Notes: generated by a model not told the origin, from the sequence alone. A DNA stretch of 34,729 nt from an uncultured Acholeplasmatales bacterium (GCA_944324725.1 CALUXJ010000008.1:1-34729), one strand, 5' to 3'; shown: positions 7,581 through 16,052, counted from the stretch's first letter. Numbers and translations: made by a program.

Positions 7581-7665
7581 AAAAAAACCTAATCACAGTA
7601 CCTCTTAGCTTATGGCTGCTACCTCTCGGTCCTGACCAGGTTCACTAACAAATACTTGATTAGGG
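7581..7665 (-). ncRNA. ffs: Small signal recognition particle RNA (4.5S-like)
   Basis: The minus strand carries the conserved SRP domain IV: CCTGGTCAGGACC, tetraloop region GAGAGG, then TAGCAGCC. This matches the GGTCAGG...GGAAGGAAGCAGC apical loop that binds Ffh. The ends close perfectly: CCTAATCA (from 7664) pairs with TGATTAGG (to 7588), and GTA/TAC and TTAG/CTAA extend the helix. The terminal helix plus seven U (7587-7581) doubles as a terminator. This is the small, Alu-less form of about 80 nucleotides. In Bacillus the RNA gene lies beside tadA; here only corA separates them. Confidence 0.93.
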
Positions 7666-7672
7666 TGAAAAG

Positions 7673-7701
7673 ATTTTAGCACAATTTTAGGCTTTTTACA
7701 A
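7673..7701 (-). promoter_or_regulatory. Promoter of the SRP RNA
   Basis: Minus strand TTGTAA (7701-7696), 17-base spacer, extended -10 TGC-TAAAAT (7678-7673). The predicted start is about 7665, just at the 5' end of the RNA helix. Confidence 0.85.
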
Positions 7702-7703
7702 GT

Positions 7704-8654
7704 CTATTTAAACATTTTCTTCTTCTTGAAAACTATCACTAAAACCACACAAACAACAATAGTAATGATTAGTGGAATAAACCAGAAAATATCCCCCGGA
7801 ATACCACCTTCAACATTCATACCATAAAAACCAAAAACAATATTAGGAATAGACATAACAATCGTAATAACAGCCAAAATCTTCATAACAATATTCAAAT
7901 TGTTAGAAATGACACTGGCAAAGGCATCCATGGTTCCACTTAAAATATTTGAATAAATATTACACATTTCAATAGCCTGGTGTAATTCAATTAAGACATC
8001 ATCAACTAAATCTTGATCATCCTCATAAAGTTTTATGATTTTACCGCGTAAAATCTTATTCATAATGATTTCATCTGTTTTTAAGCTAGTGGAAAAATAA
8101 ACTAATGATTTTTCTAAACCAAGCATTTGAATAAGTTCTTGGTTTTCCATTGATTTATGTAATTTGTTTTCCGTAATACTAGATAACTTGTCAATTTGTC
8201 TTAAATAATTTAGGTAACGTTGGGACATTCTTAACATTAAAGTTAGGAAAAATCTTGTTTTCATTGCTGTGTTGATATTTTTAACATTACCAGATTTAAT
8301 ATCGACTAACTCTAAACATTCATGTAAGGAAATCGTAATGATATAGTCATTATAAGATATAAAGCCAAGTGGAGCTGTAATATATTGTAAAGAAGTTATA
8401 TCATTGGCAATATCCTTATGGAAAAGCGGATAGTCAATCATAATTAAACGTTGGTCATAATCATCATCATAATCGATATGCGGACTTTCCTCTTCATCTA
8501 GTGCTTGTTTTAAAAATTCAGGAACTAATTTTATCTCCTCTGTCAAATATTTACGTTCACTTTCGGAAGGAGCTACTACATTAATCCAACAACCAGCTTC
8601 TGGCTTTTCAATTTTAGTTAAAACACCATCAAAGGTTTTATAAATTTCAATCAT
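7704..8654 (-). CDS. CorA-family divalent metal transporter
   Basis: The 316-residue inner-membrane channel is for Mg2+ or related divalent ions. The cytoplasmic alpha/beta domain and long stalk helices occupy about 1-245. Two transmembrane helices follow near the C-terminus (about 255-275 and 290-310), with the selectivity motif YGMN (Gly278-Met279-Asn280) between them and a basic KKKKMFK tail. The length and motif position match CorA. The ATG overlaps the TGA stop of the upstream tadA-GNAT gene (ATGATTGA), so translation is probably coupled. Whether it moves Mg2+, Co2+ or Zn2+ cannot be read from the sequence. No terminator follows; the SRP RNA promoter starts immediately downstream. Confidence 0.9.
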   Translation of the reverse strand: MIEIYKTFDGVLTKIEKPEAGCWINVVAPSESERKYLTEEIKLVPEFLKQALDEEESPHIDYDDDYDQRLIMIDYPLFHKDIANDITSLQYITAPLGFISYNDYIITISLHECLELVDIKSGNVKNINTAMKTRFFLTLMLRMSQRYLNYLRQIDKLSSITENKLHKSMENQELIQMLGLEKSLVYFSTSLKTDEIIMNKILRGKIIKLYEDDQDLVDDVLIELHQAIEMCNIYSNILSGTMDAFASVISNNLNIVMKILAVITIVMSIPNIVFGFYGMNVEGGIPGDIFWFIPLIITIVVCVVLVIVFKKKKMFK

Positions 8655-9639
8655 TTAGTTTACCTCCTAAATCTTCTTTCGTTAAATAATAATAAAACGC
8701 CTTCGTAAGCTTACCACTTGCATCCTTAAGTTGCTTAGTTTGCCAAGGTTTAAAATTTTGTTTTAATATCACCTGTTGAGATCTGATATTATCTTGAAAA
8801 TGACCACATAATAAAACATCTAACTTTAAATCATTAAACAAATACCAAAATAGAGCAGTCAAAGCCTCACTCATTAAGCCTTGATGCCAAAACTCTTTAT
8901 TTAAAACATAGCCTATTTCTCTATATTTAAGGCCACCCCATTCATGGTAGAATTTTTTATGAATACCAATGGTGCCAATCATTTTTTTACAATCTTTTAA
9001 CTCAATGGCTAATACTTCATTATCCTTTAACATTGATTCTAAGATAGCCTGAGACACTGCCTTAGACGCATGGTGTGTCCAACCAGCGGCCTCACCTACA
9101 CCTTCCACTTTAGCGTATTCATAAAAATCATCTAAATCAGATAATAATAAAGGGCGTAATATCAACCTTTTTGTCTCTAATCTTATTTTAGAAATATCAA
9201 GATTAAAACGCAAATCTTTAAAAAAATTAGTTAATAAATTGCGACATTCTTCTGTATAAATATAGGTATATTGAGGCTTATGCGTAAAGGTATTAAAAGT
9301 ATCTAAATTGTTTTTTATAGCCCCATTTCTCACGTCCTCTGCCCCAAAATAAACCTGACTAATACGACTATTAATGATAGCACCTGCACACATCAAGCAA
9401 GGTTCTAGGGTAACATACATTTCACAACCATCTAAACGCCAAACGCCAAGTTTACGACTGGCCTTTTTGATAGCTAGTATTTCTGCATGTCCTAAGGGAT
9501 CTTCTTTATTTTCTCTTAGGTTATGGGCTTTAGCAATTACCTGATCATTTTGAACAACTACCGCACCAATGGGACATTCACCTAAATCATAAGCTTTATA
9601 AGCCTCTTTAAGAGCTAATTTTAAGAATTTAGTGTTCAT
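8647..9639 (-). CDS. tadA: Fusion: tRNA adenosine deaminase TadA + GNAT acetyltransferase
   Basis: Residues 1-150 are TadA, which converts A34 to inosine in tRNA-Arg(ACG). Zinc and catalytic residues are intact: His51-Ala-Glu53 and Pro80-Cys81-Leu-Met-Cys84. Typical TadA ends near residue 150-160. Here the chain runs straight into a full RimJ/RimL-type GNAT domain (about 150-320; KRLILRPLLLSDLDDFYEY, EIGYVLNKEFWHQGLMSEAL), giving 330 residues. The frame extends to an ATG at 9696, but that lies inside tdk. ATG 9639 overlaps the tdk stop by 11 bases and gives the normal TadA N-terminus. Essential tRNA editing is expected; the acetyl acceptor is unknown. A second GNAT fusion sits 1 kb downstream. 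Confidence 0.88.
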   Translation of the reverse strand: MNTKFLKLALKEAYKAYDLGECPIGAVVVQNDQVIAKAHNLRENKEDPLGHAEILAIKKASRKLGVWRLDGCEMYVTLEPCLMCAGAIINSRISQVYFGAEDVRNGAIKNNLDTFNTFTHKPQYTYIYTEECRNLLTNFFKDLRFNLDISKIRLETKRLILRPLLLSDLDDFYEYAKVEGVGEAAGWTHHASKAVSQAILESMLKDNEVLAIELKDCKKMIGTIGIHKKFYHEWGGLKYREIGYVLNKEFWHQGLMSEALTALFWYLFNDLKLDVLLCGHFQDNIRSQQVILKQNFKPWQTKQLKDASGKLTKAFYYYLTKEDLGGKLND

Positions 9640-10222
9640 GATGCAATACTTGATGGCACTTTCTACATCTTGCCTCATAAGATTCATTAGCGCCAATTAA
9701 AACAGTTGGATCATCATCATAAGCAGGGATTCCATTAATGATTCTTTGGGTTTCTGTTGCCTCTTCTCCACAAACCATGCAAATAGCCGTTAATTTAGTA
9801 ACTTCATCAGCGATGGCTAGTAAATAGGGTATTAAGCCAAATGGCTTACCTGTAAAATCTTTATCCAAGCCTGCACAAATAATTCTTAACCCTTGGGCAG
9901 CATAATAATTTATAATAGCAATCAAACTTTGGTCAAAGAATTGTACCTCATCAAAGACTAAAGCACTAATTTCTGGCGTAACATAATTTTTAACCTCCTC
10001 TGGATGTTTAATATTAATGTTAATTGCTTTAGTGCTTTTTTTATTATGTGAAACAACCTCATCCGTACTATATCTATTATCAATATTAGGTTTAAAAACC
10101 AAATATTTCTTTTTTGCATATTCCATCCGTCTAACTCTTCTAATTAGTTCTTCTGTTTTGCCAGCAAACATTGGACCACAAATGACCTCAATATGTCCAA
10201 TTTTATTTTCACTATAGTACAT
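9629..10222 (-). CDS. tdk: Thymidine kinase, type II
   Basis: This enzyme phosphorylates thymidine to dTMP in the salvage pathway. In 197 residues it shows the P-loop GPMFAGKT (16-23), the FDEVQFFD strand with the catalytic Glu, and the zinc-binding lasso with CMVCG and RCRKC pairs. The loop VLIGANESYEARC binds the thymine base in the family. AAGGAAGTGG lies just before the ATG. A promoter and a 5' leader hairpin lie upstream. rpmE followed by tdk is a gene order also found in Bacillus. The gene is overlapped at its end by tadA. Confidence 0.95.
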   Translation of the reverse strand: MYYSENKIGHIEVICGPMFAGKTEELIRRVRRMEYAKKKYLVFKPNIDNRYSTDEVVSHNKKSTKAININIKHPEEVKNYVTPEISALVFDEVQFFDQSLIAIINYYAAQGLRIICAGLDKDFTGKPFGLIPYLLAIADEVTKLTAICMVCGEEATETQRIINGIPAYDDDPTVLIGANESYEARCRKCHQVLHHEH

Positions 10223-10245
10223 AAAACCACTTCCTTATAATACAA

Positions 10246-10272
10246 AACTCCACGCTAATTAAATGTGGAGTT
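10246..10272 (-). promoter_or_regulatory. Leader hairpin upstream of tdk
   Basis: AACTCCAC (10246-10253) and GTGGAGTT (10265-10272) form an eight-pair stem with an 11-base loop, followed on the minus strand by TTTTG. It lies between the tdk promoter and its ribosome binding site, so it could be a weak attenuator or a stabilising hairpin. Confidence 0.5.
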
Positions 10273-10288
10273 GACAAATACATCTTGT

Positions 10289-10317
10289 ATGATAAACCAA
10301 AAAGTCAATAAAAACAA
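10289..10317 (-). promoter_or_regulatory. Candidate promoter for tdk operon
   Basis: Minus strand TTGTTT (10317-10312), 17-base spacer, TATCAT (10294-10289). It lies between the L31 terminator and the tdk leader hairpin. Confidence 0.5.
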
Positions 10318-10342
10318 GTCCTAAAAAAGGAAAAATGGCAAG

Positions 10343-10365
10343 AAAAAAAGACTCCTAAGAGTCTT
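10343..10365 (-). terminator. Intrinsic terminator of rpmE
   Basis: On the minus strand AAGACTC, loop TTAG and GAGTCTT are followed by a T run (10349-10343). Confidence 0.88.
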
Positions 10366-10376
10366 ATATTTCTAAA

Positions 10377-10586
10377 TTACTTTTTGTCTAAGCCATAACG
10401 TTTATTGAAACGATCTACTCTACCATCAGCTTGTGTGAAAGCTTGTTTACCAGTGTAGAATGGATGACAATTAGAACAAGTATCAACACGAATTTCGTCT
10501 AATACTGAACCTGTTTCAAAAACATTACCGCAAGTTGTACAAGTAACTTTAACCTTCTTATAATTTGGATGTATTCCTTTTTTCAT
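10377..10586 (-). CDS. rpmE: 50S ribosomal protein L31, zinc-binding form
   Basis: The 69-residue protein has the L31 start MKKGIHPNY, the C+ zinc cysteines Cys16, Cys19, Cys37 and Cys40, and the HPFYTGKQ signature. ATG 10586 gives the canonical N-terminus and has AAGGAG upstream; a longer frame to 10610 has no support. The gene has its own promoter (TTGTAT, 17 bases, TGC-TAAAAT). Its short leader contains a small hairpin (about 10605-10621), which could be an L31 autoregulatory leader as known in Firmicutes, though I cannot match it to a consensus. It ends at a clear terminator. Confidence 0.96.
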   Translation of the reverse strand: MKKGIHPNYKKVKVTCTTCGNVFETGSVLDEIRVDTCSNCHPFYTGKQAFTQADGRVDRFNKRYGLDKK

Positions 10587-10635
10587 TGTACAATTCACTC
10601 CTTCCGCCATGGACTAACCATAGTAAGTCTAGTGT

Positions 10636-10664
10636 ATTTTAGCATAAAGAAAAGCAATATACAA
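10636..10664 (-). promoter_or_regulatory. Promoter of rpmE
   Basis: Minus strand TTGTAT (10664-10659), 17-base spacer, extended -10 TGC-TAAAAT (10641-10636). The leader to the ATG is about 42 bases. Confidence 0.75.
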
Positions 10665-10687
10665 GCCTAAATTTAAAAAACTTTAGT

Positions 10688-11185
10688 TTAGTTTAACCAA
10701 ACTTCCCGTTTAGTTATATCACAATAGATGTTTTCATTTCTAGAGGTAGGAATATTTTTACCAACATAATCAGCGCGAATTGGTAATTCACGATGACCAC
10801 GATCAATTAAAATCGCTAATTGAATCTTTTGTGGACGGCCAAAATCCATTAAAGCATCCATTGCTGCTCTAACACTTCTTCCTGTAAATAAAACATCATC
10901 AACTAAAATTATAGTTTTATTATCAATTGAATAATTAAATTCAATTGTAGCTTCTTCGTTTTTCTTTAAATCATCCCGATGTCTTGTAATATCAATGGCT
11001 AAAACAGGTAAACTAATGCCTTCAAAGCTTTGAATCAAATCGGCTAAAATTTTTGCTACCGGCAACCCTTTATTTTTAATACCAATTAATATAACATCTT
11101 CTAAATGCTCATTATTTTCAACAATTTCGTGCGCAATGCGTTTTAACATGCGGTTAAAAATTTCCGCTTCTAATATCTTTTTCAT
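10688..11185 (-). CDS. pyrR: PyrR, pyrimidine operon attenuator / uracil phosphoribosyltransferase
   Basis: The 165-residue protein has a type I phosphoribosyltransferase fold. The PRPP-binding motif is ILVDDVLFTGRSVRAAMDAL (about 91-110), and the N-terminus KRIAHEIVENN is typical. PyrR binds pyr mRNA leaders in response to UMP/UTP and may have uracil phosphoribosyltransferase activity. No pyr biosynthesis genes or obvious PyrR-binding loop are in this window, so it acts elsewhere. It lies 17 bases after yebC. A short hairpin overlapping the yebC stop (AAGCC/GGCTT followed by T) lies directly before its ATG and no good ribosome binding site is visible, so expression may depend on read-through or coupling. 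Confidence 0.92.
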   Translation of the reverse strand: MKKILEAEIFNRMLKRIAHEIVENNEHLEDVILIGIKNKGLPVAKILADLIQSFEGISLPVLAIDITRHRDDLKKNEEATIEFNYSIDNKTIILVDDVLFTGRSVRAAMDALMDFGRPQKIQLAILIDRGHRELPIRADYVGKNIPTSRNENIYCDITKREVWLN

Positions 11186-11202
11186 GAAAGAAAAAAGCCT
11201 TA

Positions 11203-11928
11203 TTATTCGGCTTCCTCATCAATATTAGCGTTATGATAAACTTCTTGAACGTCATCAAGTTCTCTTAACATATCTAACATTCTTCTAAATTTCTCTTCAT
11301 GCTCTTCATCAAGATCAACCTTAGTAGTAGGAATTAAAGAGATTTCGTTAGTATCAAAATCTAATTCTTTACCACAATTTTCTAATGCTACCTTAATAGC
11401 ATTGTAATCTTTTGGATCAGCTGTAATAACAGTTAAACCATCTTCAGAAGTAATTTCTTCACAATCACAATCGTTGTTCATTAAAACTTCCATAGCTTCA
11501 TCTTCAGTTAAACCTGTGAATTTGAATAAAGATTTTCTATTGAATAAGTACTCAACAGAAGTACCAATTTGGCCACCAGTTTTGTTAAAACAAGTTCTAA
11601 CCTCAGCGAATGTTCTATTATCATTATCAGTTAAGCATTCAACGATAACGGCAACATTACCACTACCATAACCTTCATATGTTTTTTCTTTAGTAGCACC
11701 ACTAATAGCACCTTTAGCCTTTTCTATTGCACGTTTAATAACATCGGCAGTACATTGATCTTTTTTAGCTCTTTCAATGACTCTCTTTAATGCTTGATTC
11801 ATATCTGGATCAGGCACACCCGCCTTCGCAGCTTGGAATATTTCTTTACCCCATTTTGCATATTTAGCTGATTTCATTGCTGCTGTTTTAGCCATAGATG
11901 CAGCTCTAACTTCATGTGCTCTTCCCAT
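11203..11928 (-). CDS. yebC: YebC/TACO1-family protein
   Basis: The 241-residue protein begins MGRAHEVRAASMAKTAAMKSAKYAKWGKEIFQ and contains the family stretch DPDMNQALKRVIERAKKDQ and YEGYGSGNVAVIVECLTDN. YebC proteins were long called transcriptional regulators; more recent work ties relatives, like mitochondrial TACO1, to translation of difficult sequences. It is cytoplasmic. ATG 11928 was chosen for the conserved N-terminus and the GGAAG upstream; the longer frame starts at the promoter. A near-consensus promoter lies just upstream. pyrR follows directly. Confidence 0.95.
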   Translation of the reverse strand: MGRAHEVRAASMAKTAAMKSAKYAKWGKEIFQAAKAGVPDPDMNQALKRVIERAKKDQCTADVIKRAIEKAKGAISGATKEKTYEGYGSGNVAVIVECLTDNDNRTFAEVRTCFNKTGGQIGTSVEYLFNRKSLFKFTGLTEDEAMEVLMNNDCDCEEITSEDGLTVITADPKDYNAIKVALENCGKELDFDTNEISLIPTTKVDLDEEHEEKFRRMLDMLRELDDVQEVYHNANIDEEAE

Positions 11929-11967
11929 GTATATTATCTTCCTTTCATTTTTTAAAATCGACATAAT

Positions 11968-11996
11968 ATTATAGCTATTTTTGCTTGTAATTTCAA
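11968..11996 (-). promoter_or_regulatory. Promoter of yebC-pyrR
   Basis: Minus strand TTGAAA (11996-11991), 17-base spacer, TATAAT (11973-11968). This is a strong sigma-A type match and supports the shorter yebC start. Confidence 0.85.
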
Positions 11997-12018
11997 TACT
12001 TTTACACTACCTAAAATG

Positions 12019-12041
12019 AAAAAAAGCTAGCAAATGCTAGC
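12019..12041 (-). terminator. Intrinsic terminator of the AEC transporter gene
   Basis: Minus strand GCTAGC, loop ATTT and GCTAGC are followed by a T run (12025-12019). The repeated NheI-like hexamer makes the stem. Confidence 0.85.
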
Positions 12042-12044
12042 ATT

Positions 12045-13085
12045 TTAGCCTTGAATTGGTAAAACTCCTGTATTTACACAAATCATAATGATGGCAAACA
12101 AAGAAATAATAGACATTAAAGATGTCCAAACTACTAGTTGACCAGCTAACTCACCATCTTGTCCCATTTCAACAGCCATTGGAGCACTAGAAACTGCAAC
12201 TGGAGTTGAAAATAGAGCAATTAAAGCTGGGAAATAAATAGTTGCACTACCATATTGCGCTTTTAAAATAAAATTGAAGGTAATCAAGAAAACTGCTGGT
12301 ACAATAGCTACTCTAATTACAGTTCCTAAAATAATTTGATATTTTAAGCGTGCAACTGCCCCAAAGGTAAAACCAGCCCCAAGCATAATTAACGCAAATG
12401 GCGTTGCCATATTGCCAATTTGAGTGAGTGGCTTATAAATAATAACAAAATCACTTAAACGCCAGGTAATATTAGTTGCGATAAATATTTCTCTAATACA
12501 AAGAGCAAGAATGCCTGATAAAACACCAATGATCAAAGGATTAGTAATAATACCTTTTAACATCTTTTTGATGTTGATTTTGCCATTTTCACCCTTGTCA
12601 TACATACTTAGTGAAATAACCGCAAAAATGTTAAATAAGGGAATACTAACAGCTGAAACTAAGCTAGCAATACCAACAATAGCTGAATCTTCTGCATAGC
12701 CTAAGGAAGTGGCAATAAAAGAGGCTAGTGGGATACCAATAATAGCATAATTAGATCTAAATAAACATTGATGAACGACACCTTGTTGTTTAGGATCTTT
12801 AATACAAAGTTTTACTACCACAATACCAATTAAAAATAAAATAGTAATAGCAATAGCTACTTCTAAAATAAAGAAACCATATTCACCAATTTTAGAAATA
12901 TCTTCAATAGCATAAATATTACAAAATAATAAGGTTGAAATCATTACCTTAAAACAAAATTTATTTCCTTGTTTTTGAAAGCTTTCACTAATAACTCCTA
13001 ATTTTTTTAAGACATAGCCTACAACAACTAATACAACAATTGGTAAAACTGCTTCACAGGCTACCACAAATGAATCCCAGACCAT
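12045..13085 (-). CDS. AEC-family transporter (auxin efflux carrier / malate permease-like)
   Basis: The 346-residue protein is hydrophobic throughout, with ten predicted helices in two halves of five and a charged central loop (MYDKGENGKINIKKMLKGIITNPLIIGV) that is typical of AEC carriers. The repeat halves show the family's N-P-L-I and GxxxG patterns (MLGAGFTFGAV). AEC proteins export or import organic anions such as malate; the substrate cannot be told here. GGAGT precedes the ATG. An extended -10 (TGC-TATAAT, 13125-13120) lies 35 bases upstream. It is a single-gene unit with its own terminator. Confidence 0.9.
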   Translation of the reverse strand: MVWDSFVVACEAVLPIVVLVVVGYVLKKLGVISESFQKQGNKFCFKVMISTLLFCNIYAIEDISKIGEYGFFILEVAIAITILFLIGIVVVKLCIKDPKQQGVVHQCLFRSNYAIIGIPLASFIATSLGYAEDSAIVGIASLVSAVSIPLFNIFAVISLSMYDKGENGKINIKKMLKGIITNPLIIGVLSGILALCIREIFIATNITWRLSDFVIIYKPLTQIGNMATPFALIMLGAGFTFGAVARLKYQIILGTVIRVAIVPAVFLITFNFILKAQYGSATIYFPALIALFSTPVAVSSAPMAVEMGQDGELAGQLVVWTSLMSIISLFAIIMICVNTGVLPIQG

Positions 13086-13177
13086 AAATTTACTTACTCC
13101 TTAAAAAATAATATAGCCTATTATAGCACACTTTTAAAATTAAGTAAGATAAAAAGTGGCTTAAAATCGCTTTAATT

Positions 13178-14512
13178 TTATTTACCTAAACAAAATTTAG
13201 TAAAGAGAGCGGTGATTAACTCCTCAGGGTAAGATTCCCCAGTTATTTCCCCAAGAGCATCAAAGGCATTTTTAATATCTATTTCAATTAAAGAAATGTC
13301 AATCAGATTTTGACAATTCTTTAAAGCCTCTTTTAGACTATGCAAACTACTTTCCATCAATTGTTTTTGTCTAACATTATTTAAGCTTGGATTAGTAGCA
13401 TTAAACTCATTAATTTTTAGAACTTGATAAATTTTATCTTTCAATTCTAATAATCCTTCTTTATTTTTAGCTGAAAGCATCAAAACATCATCACGCTGCC
13501 AACAAGGCTTTAAATCGCGTTTGTTAGCTAAAAGAATGTGTGGCTTAGTAGCTACTAAATCAATAAGCGTTAAATCATCCTTATCAAGCGGACGAGATAA
13601 ATCAAGGACTAAAAGAACTAAATCGGCCTTTTGTAAGGTTTCCTTAGACTTATTAATACCAATTGTCTCAATGTAATCCGTGTTATCTCTAATACCAGCC
13701 GTGTCTAATAAATTAAGTGAGATGTCACCTAAACGAATTTGGCCTTCAACGATATCTCTAGTTGTTCCCGCAATATCAGAAACAATAGCTTTATTCTCTC
13801 CTAATAGCATATTTAAAATCGTACTCTTACCCACATTAGGCTTACCAACGATGGCAGTTTTCACACCATTGATAATGATTTTAGAAATTTGTGAATTAGC
13901 TAGAATTGTTTCCATCTTGGAAATAAGCTTTTCTAAATGAGGAATTAGATAATCATGGGTAACCTCAACTGCATCATCATATTCCGGATAGTCAATGTTC
14001 ACCTCTATTTTAGCTAAAATATCTAAAATATCGTCTCTTAGTGAACTAATCATTTTATGCAAATTACTATTTAAAGCATTTAAAGAACTTTTTAAGGCTA
14101 GCTTTGATTCGGCATTGACAACATCCATAACAGATTCAGCAGCTGTAAGGTCCATTTTATGGTTTAGAAACGCCCTTTTTGTGAATTCACCTGGTTCAGC
14201 CATCCGAAAGCCTGACTCTAGTAAAGTGTTTAAAACTTGTTCGGTTACATAAACGCCACCATGGCAATTTATCTCACAAGCATTTTCCCCATCATATGAT
14301 TTAGGTGCTCTAAAAACACTAACCATTACTTCATCAACCACTTCACCATCCTTGATGATATGACCATAGACAATCCGATTGCCGGCAACTTTGTTTAAAT
14401 CTTTACCTTTAAAAATATTATTAACTAATCTTATAGCATCGGGTCCACTACATCTTATAACGGCAATAGCTCCTCTTCCATATGGAGTGGCAATAGCACA
14501 AATATTATCCAT
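13178..14512 (-). CDS. mnmE: tRNA modification GTPase MnmE
   Basis: The protein has 444 residues. The N-terminal tetrahydrofolate-binding domain begins MDNICAIATPYGRGAIAVIRCSG. A helical domain is interrupted by a G domain with G1 GKPNVGKST (from about 223), the DTAG switch and NKRD. The C-terminus is FCLGK, with the conserved Cys441. With MnmG it installs the cmnm5 group at U34 of tRNAs; mnmG is not in this window. An ATG at 14539 is also in frame, but it is part of the -10 box TATAATG, so it cannot be the start of the main transcript. ATG 14512 has AGAAGG eight bases upstream. Confidence 0.96.
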   Translation of the reverse strand: MDNICAIATPYGRGAIAVIRCSGPDAIRLVNNIFKGKDLNKVAGNRIVYGHIIKDGEVVDEVMVSVFRAPKSYDGENACEINCHGGVYVTEQVLNTLLESGFRMAEPGEFTKRAFLNHKMDLTAAESVMDVVNAESKLALKSSLNALNSNLHKMISSLRDDILDILAKIEVNIDYPEYDDAVEVTHDYLIPHLEKLISKMETILANSQISKIIINGVKTAIVGKPNVGKSTILNMLLGENKAIVSDIAGTTRDIVEGQIRLGDISLNLLDTAGIRDNTDYIETIGINKSKETLQKADLVLLVLDLSRPLDKDDLTLIDLVATKPHILLANKRDLKPCWQRDDVLMLSAKNKEGLLELKDKIYQVLKINEFNATNPSLNNVRQKQLMESSLHSLKEALKNCQNLIDISLIEIDIKNAFDALGEITGESYPEELITALFTKFCLGK

Positions 14513-14537
14513 AAATACTACCTTCTTTTCTGTAGTC

Positions 14538-14566
14538 ATTATAAGAAAAATTTAAGCCAAATGCAA
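14538..14566 (-). promoter_or_regulatory. Promoter of mnmE
   Basis: Minus strand TTGCAT (14566-14561), 17-base spacer, TATAAT (14543-14538). It lies directly after the terminator of the upstream surface-protein gene and decides the mnmE start. Confidence 0.82.
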
Positions 14567-14567
14567 T

Positions 14568-14606
14568 AAAAAAAGCCTAAGAGTCCACAAACTCTTGGCT
14601 CTTAGG
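14568..14606 (-). terminator. Intrinsic terminator of the surface-protein gene
   Basis: CCTAAGAG and CTCTTAGG (14576-14583 and 14599-14606) form an eight-pair stem with a nested AGAGT/ACTCT stem and a seven-T tail on the minus strand. Confidence 0.9.
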
Positions 14607-15920
14607 TTATTCTTGATTTTGTTGTTTATGATGATAGATTAAATAGCCTGTTAATACCCCAATTAAAATGAGTCCACTAAGACCAGCTAAAATATAGGGT
14701 AGGTAGTTATAGTTATTAGTTGGACTAGGAAGTTCACTATTAACAACATTAATTTTAAAACGATAATTACTTGTTTTATTTGGATAAGTAACCTCTAAAG
14801 TAGCATCGTGAATCCCTACCTTATCTTGATAATCAAAATAATCGGTAGTCAATTGATAGCTAAGATAATTGGCCGGAATTTGACCACCTTTAACTAAAAG
14901 CTTAACAATTTCATCGGCACTTAGGGGATTAGTGGTACTAATGTCTATCATATTAACACTTATAACAGGAGCTTCCTCATCTTTAAATAAAATATTTAAA
15001 ATAAAGCTAGCTTCATTATCACTAGTATCCTTAACTGAAACTTTTATTTCTTGAGGCTGTAAGCTCGAAAAATCAATAGTTGGTGTCAATTCCCACTTAT
15101 CATAAGAAATTGCCCCATCATAATTATCAACACAATTAATGTCGGCTAAAATTGCAGCTAAATCTAATTCCGTACCATAGGCATATTCCTTACTTACTAC
15201 CTCTACATTAAATTTAGGCTTAGTAATATCTACTAAATAAATTTGATGGGTTACGCTTGTTTGATTCCCACTAGAATCCCTAACCGTAGCTGTAATATAA
15301 TATTCACCAAGCTTATATTCATCTTCATTAGTAGGAAAATTAGAAGTGAATTCTATTTGATCGGTTAAATCATGGTCATAATTATCAGTGGCTGTATAAC
15401 GTGCTTTGATATCATCTAAGGTAAAATGTTCATCATAATTTAAAACATGAGTTTCAATAGCTGGACTGATTTCAGGAGCTGAGGCAGTACTTAAGTAATA
15501 AATGCCATAATTCTCTGGCATATAGCTATTAAACTCATCAGCGGAAAATTCCCCAACAACCTTAACTAAAATTCCATAAATATACCGATCATCTTCTTCA
15601 TTATAGGCTTGATAGGTAATTAAATTGCGAATATCCTCATCGGAACACGTGACCCCAAAATCACTAGCTAAAAGAGTATCTAAATTATCCTCTGTTATAA
15701 CTTCTTTCGAACAGGAACCTAAATACTCTAGAAAATAGGTAATTTGTTCTAAATCTGATTCATCTCGACAGGCTGCCTGAACTAAATAAAGCCCGTTTGT
15801 ATAGGTGGCTTGTGCTTCCACTAATTGATAGCTATTAATAAGGGGTAAAGAACTAGCCTTAACTTGATTAAAGGTTAATAAAGTTACCATTATTAATATA
15901 CTACTTAATAATTTTTTCAT
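14607..15920 (-). CDS. Membrane-anchored surface protein with Cry22A/DUF5011-type Ig-like repeats
   Basis: The protein has 437 residues. An N-terminal signal peptide (KKLLSSILIMVTLLTFNQVKASS, cleavage near residue 23) leads into an uncharacterised region (about 25-150) with four Cys. Two or three Ig-like repeats of the DUF5011 type follow (about 150-390; YTATDNYDHDLTDQI, VRDSSGNQTSVTHQIYLVDITKPKF, KDTSDNEASFILNILFKDEEAPVI). A C-terminal membrane helix (about 407-428) and a short basic tail anchor it, with no LPXTG motif. Such repeats usually act as spacers or adhesive stalks. ATG 15920 is chosen for GGAGG upstream, over 15938. The domain that would define its binding partner is unrecognised. 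Confidence 0.8.
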   Translation of the reverse strand: MKKLLSSILIMVTLLTFNQVKASSLPLINSYQLVEAQATYTNGLYLVQAACRDESDLEQITYFLEYLGSCSKEVITEDNLDTLLASDFGVTCSDEDIRNLITYQAYNEEDDRYIYGILVKVVGEFSADEFNSYMPENYGIYYLSTASAPEISPAIETHVLNYDEHFTLDDIKARYTATDNYDHDLTDQIEFTSNFPTNEDEYKLGEYYITATVRDSSGNQTSVTHQIYLVDITKPKFNVEVVSKEYAYGTELDLAAILADINCVDNYDGAISYDKWELTPTIDFSSLQPQEIKVSVKDTSDNEASFILNILFKDEEAPVISVNMIDISTTNPLSADEIVKLLVKGGQIPANYLSYQLTTDYFDYQDKVGIHDATLEVTYPNKTSNYRFKINVVNSELPSPTNNYNYLPYILAGLSGLILIGVLTGYLIYHHKQQNQE

Positions 15921-15990
15921 TTCATTTCCTCCATTCATCTATATATAGTCAAAAAACCTCTTTTTTTACTTCATTTATAAAACTAAATAT

Positions 15991-16019
15991 TTGTAATTAG
16001 TGGAAAATAAGCATATAAT
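15991..16019 (+). promoter_or_regulatory. Promoter of the NitT/TauT-type ABC genes
   Basis: TTGTAA (15991-15996), 17-base spacer, TATAAT (16014-16019). The predicted leader is only about 27 bases before the ATG, too short for a riboswitch; GGAGG lies at 16042-16046. Confidence 0.85.
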
Positions 16020-16052
16020 AACCTTAGTTTTAAGATATATTGGAGGTTTAGA

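Noticed and set aside
10017..10217. Plus-strand frame inside tdk
   Set aside because: It is an antisense shadow of the strongly supported thymidine kinase gene, with no ribosome binding site. Similar shadows inside mnmE, lrgA, the binding-protein gene and the lyase gene were dropped for the same reason.
16020..16052. Riboswitch before the NitT/TauT-type binding protein
   Set aside because: The predicted leader is only about 27 bases, too short for any thiamine or other riboswitch.
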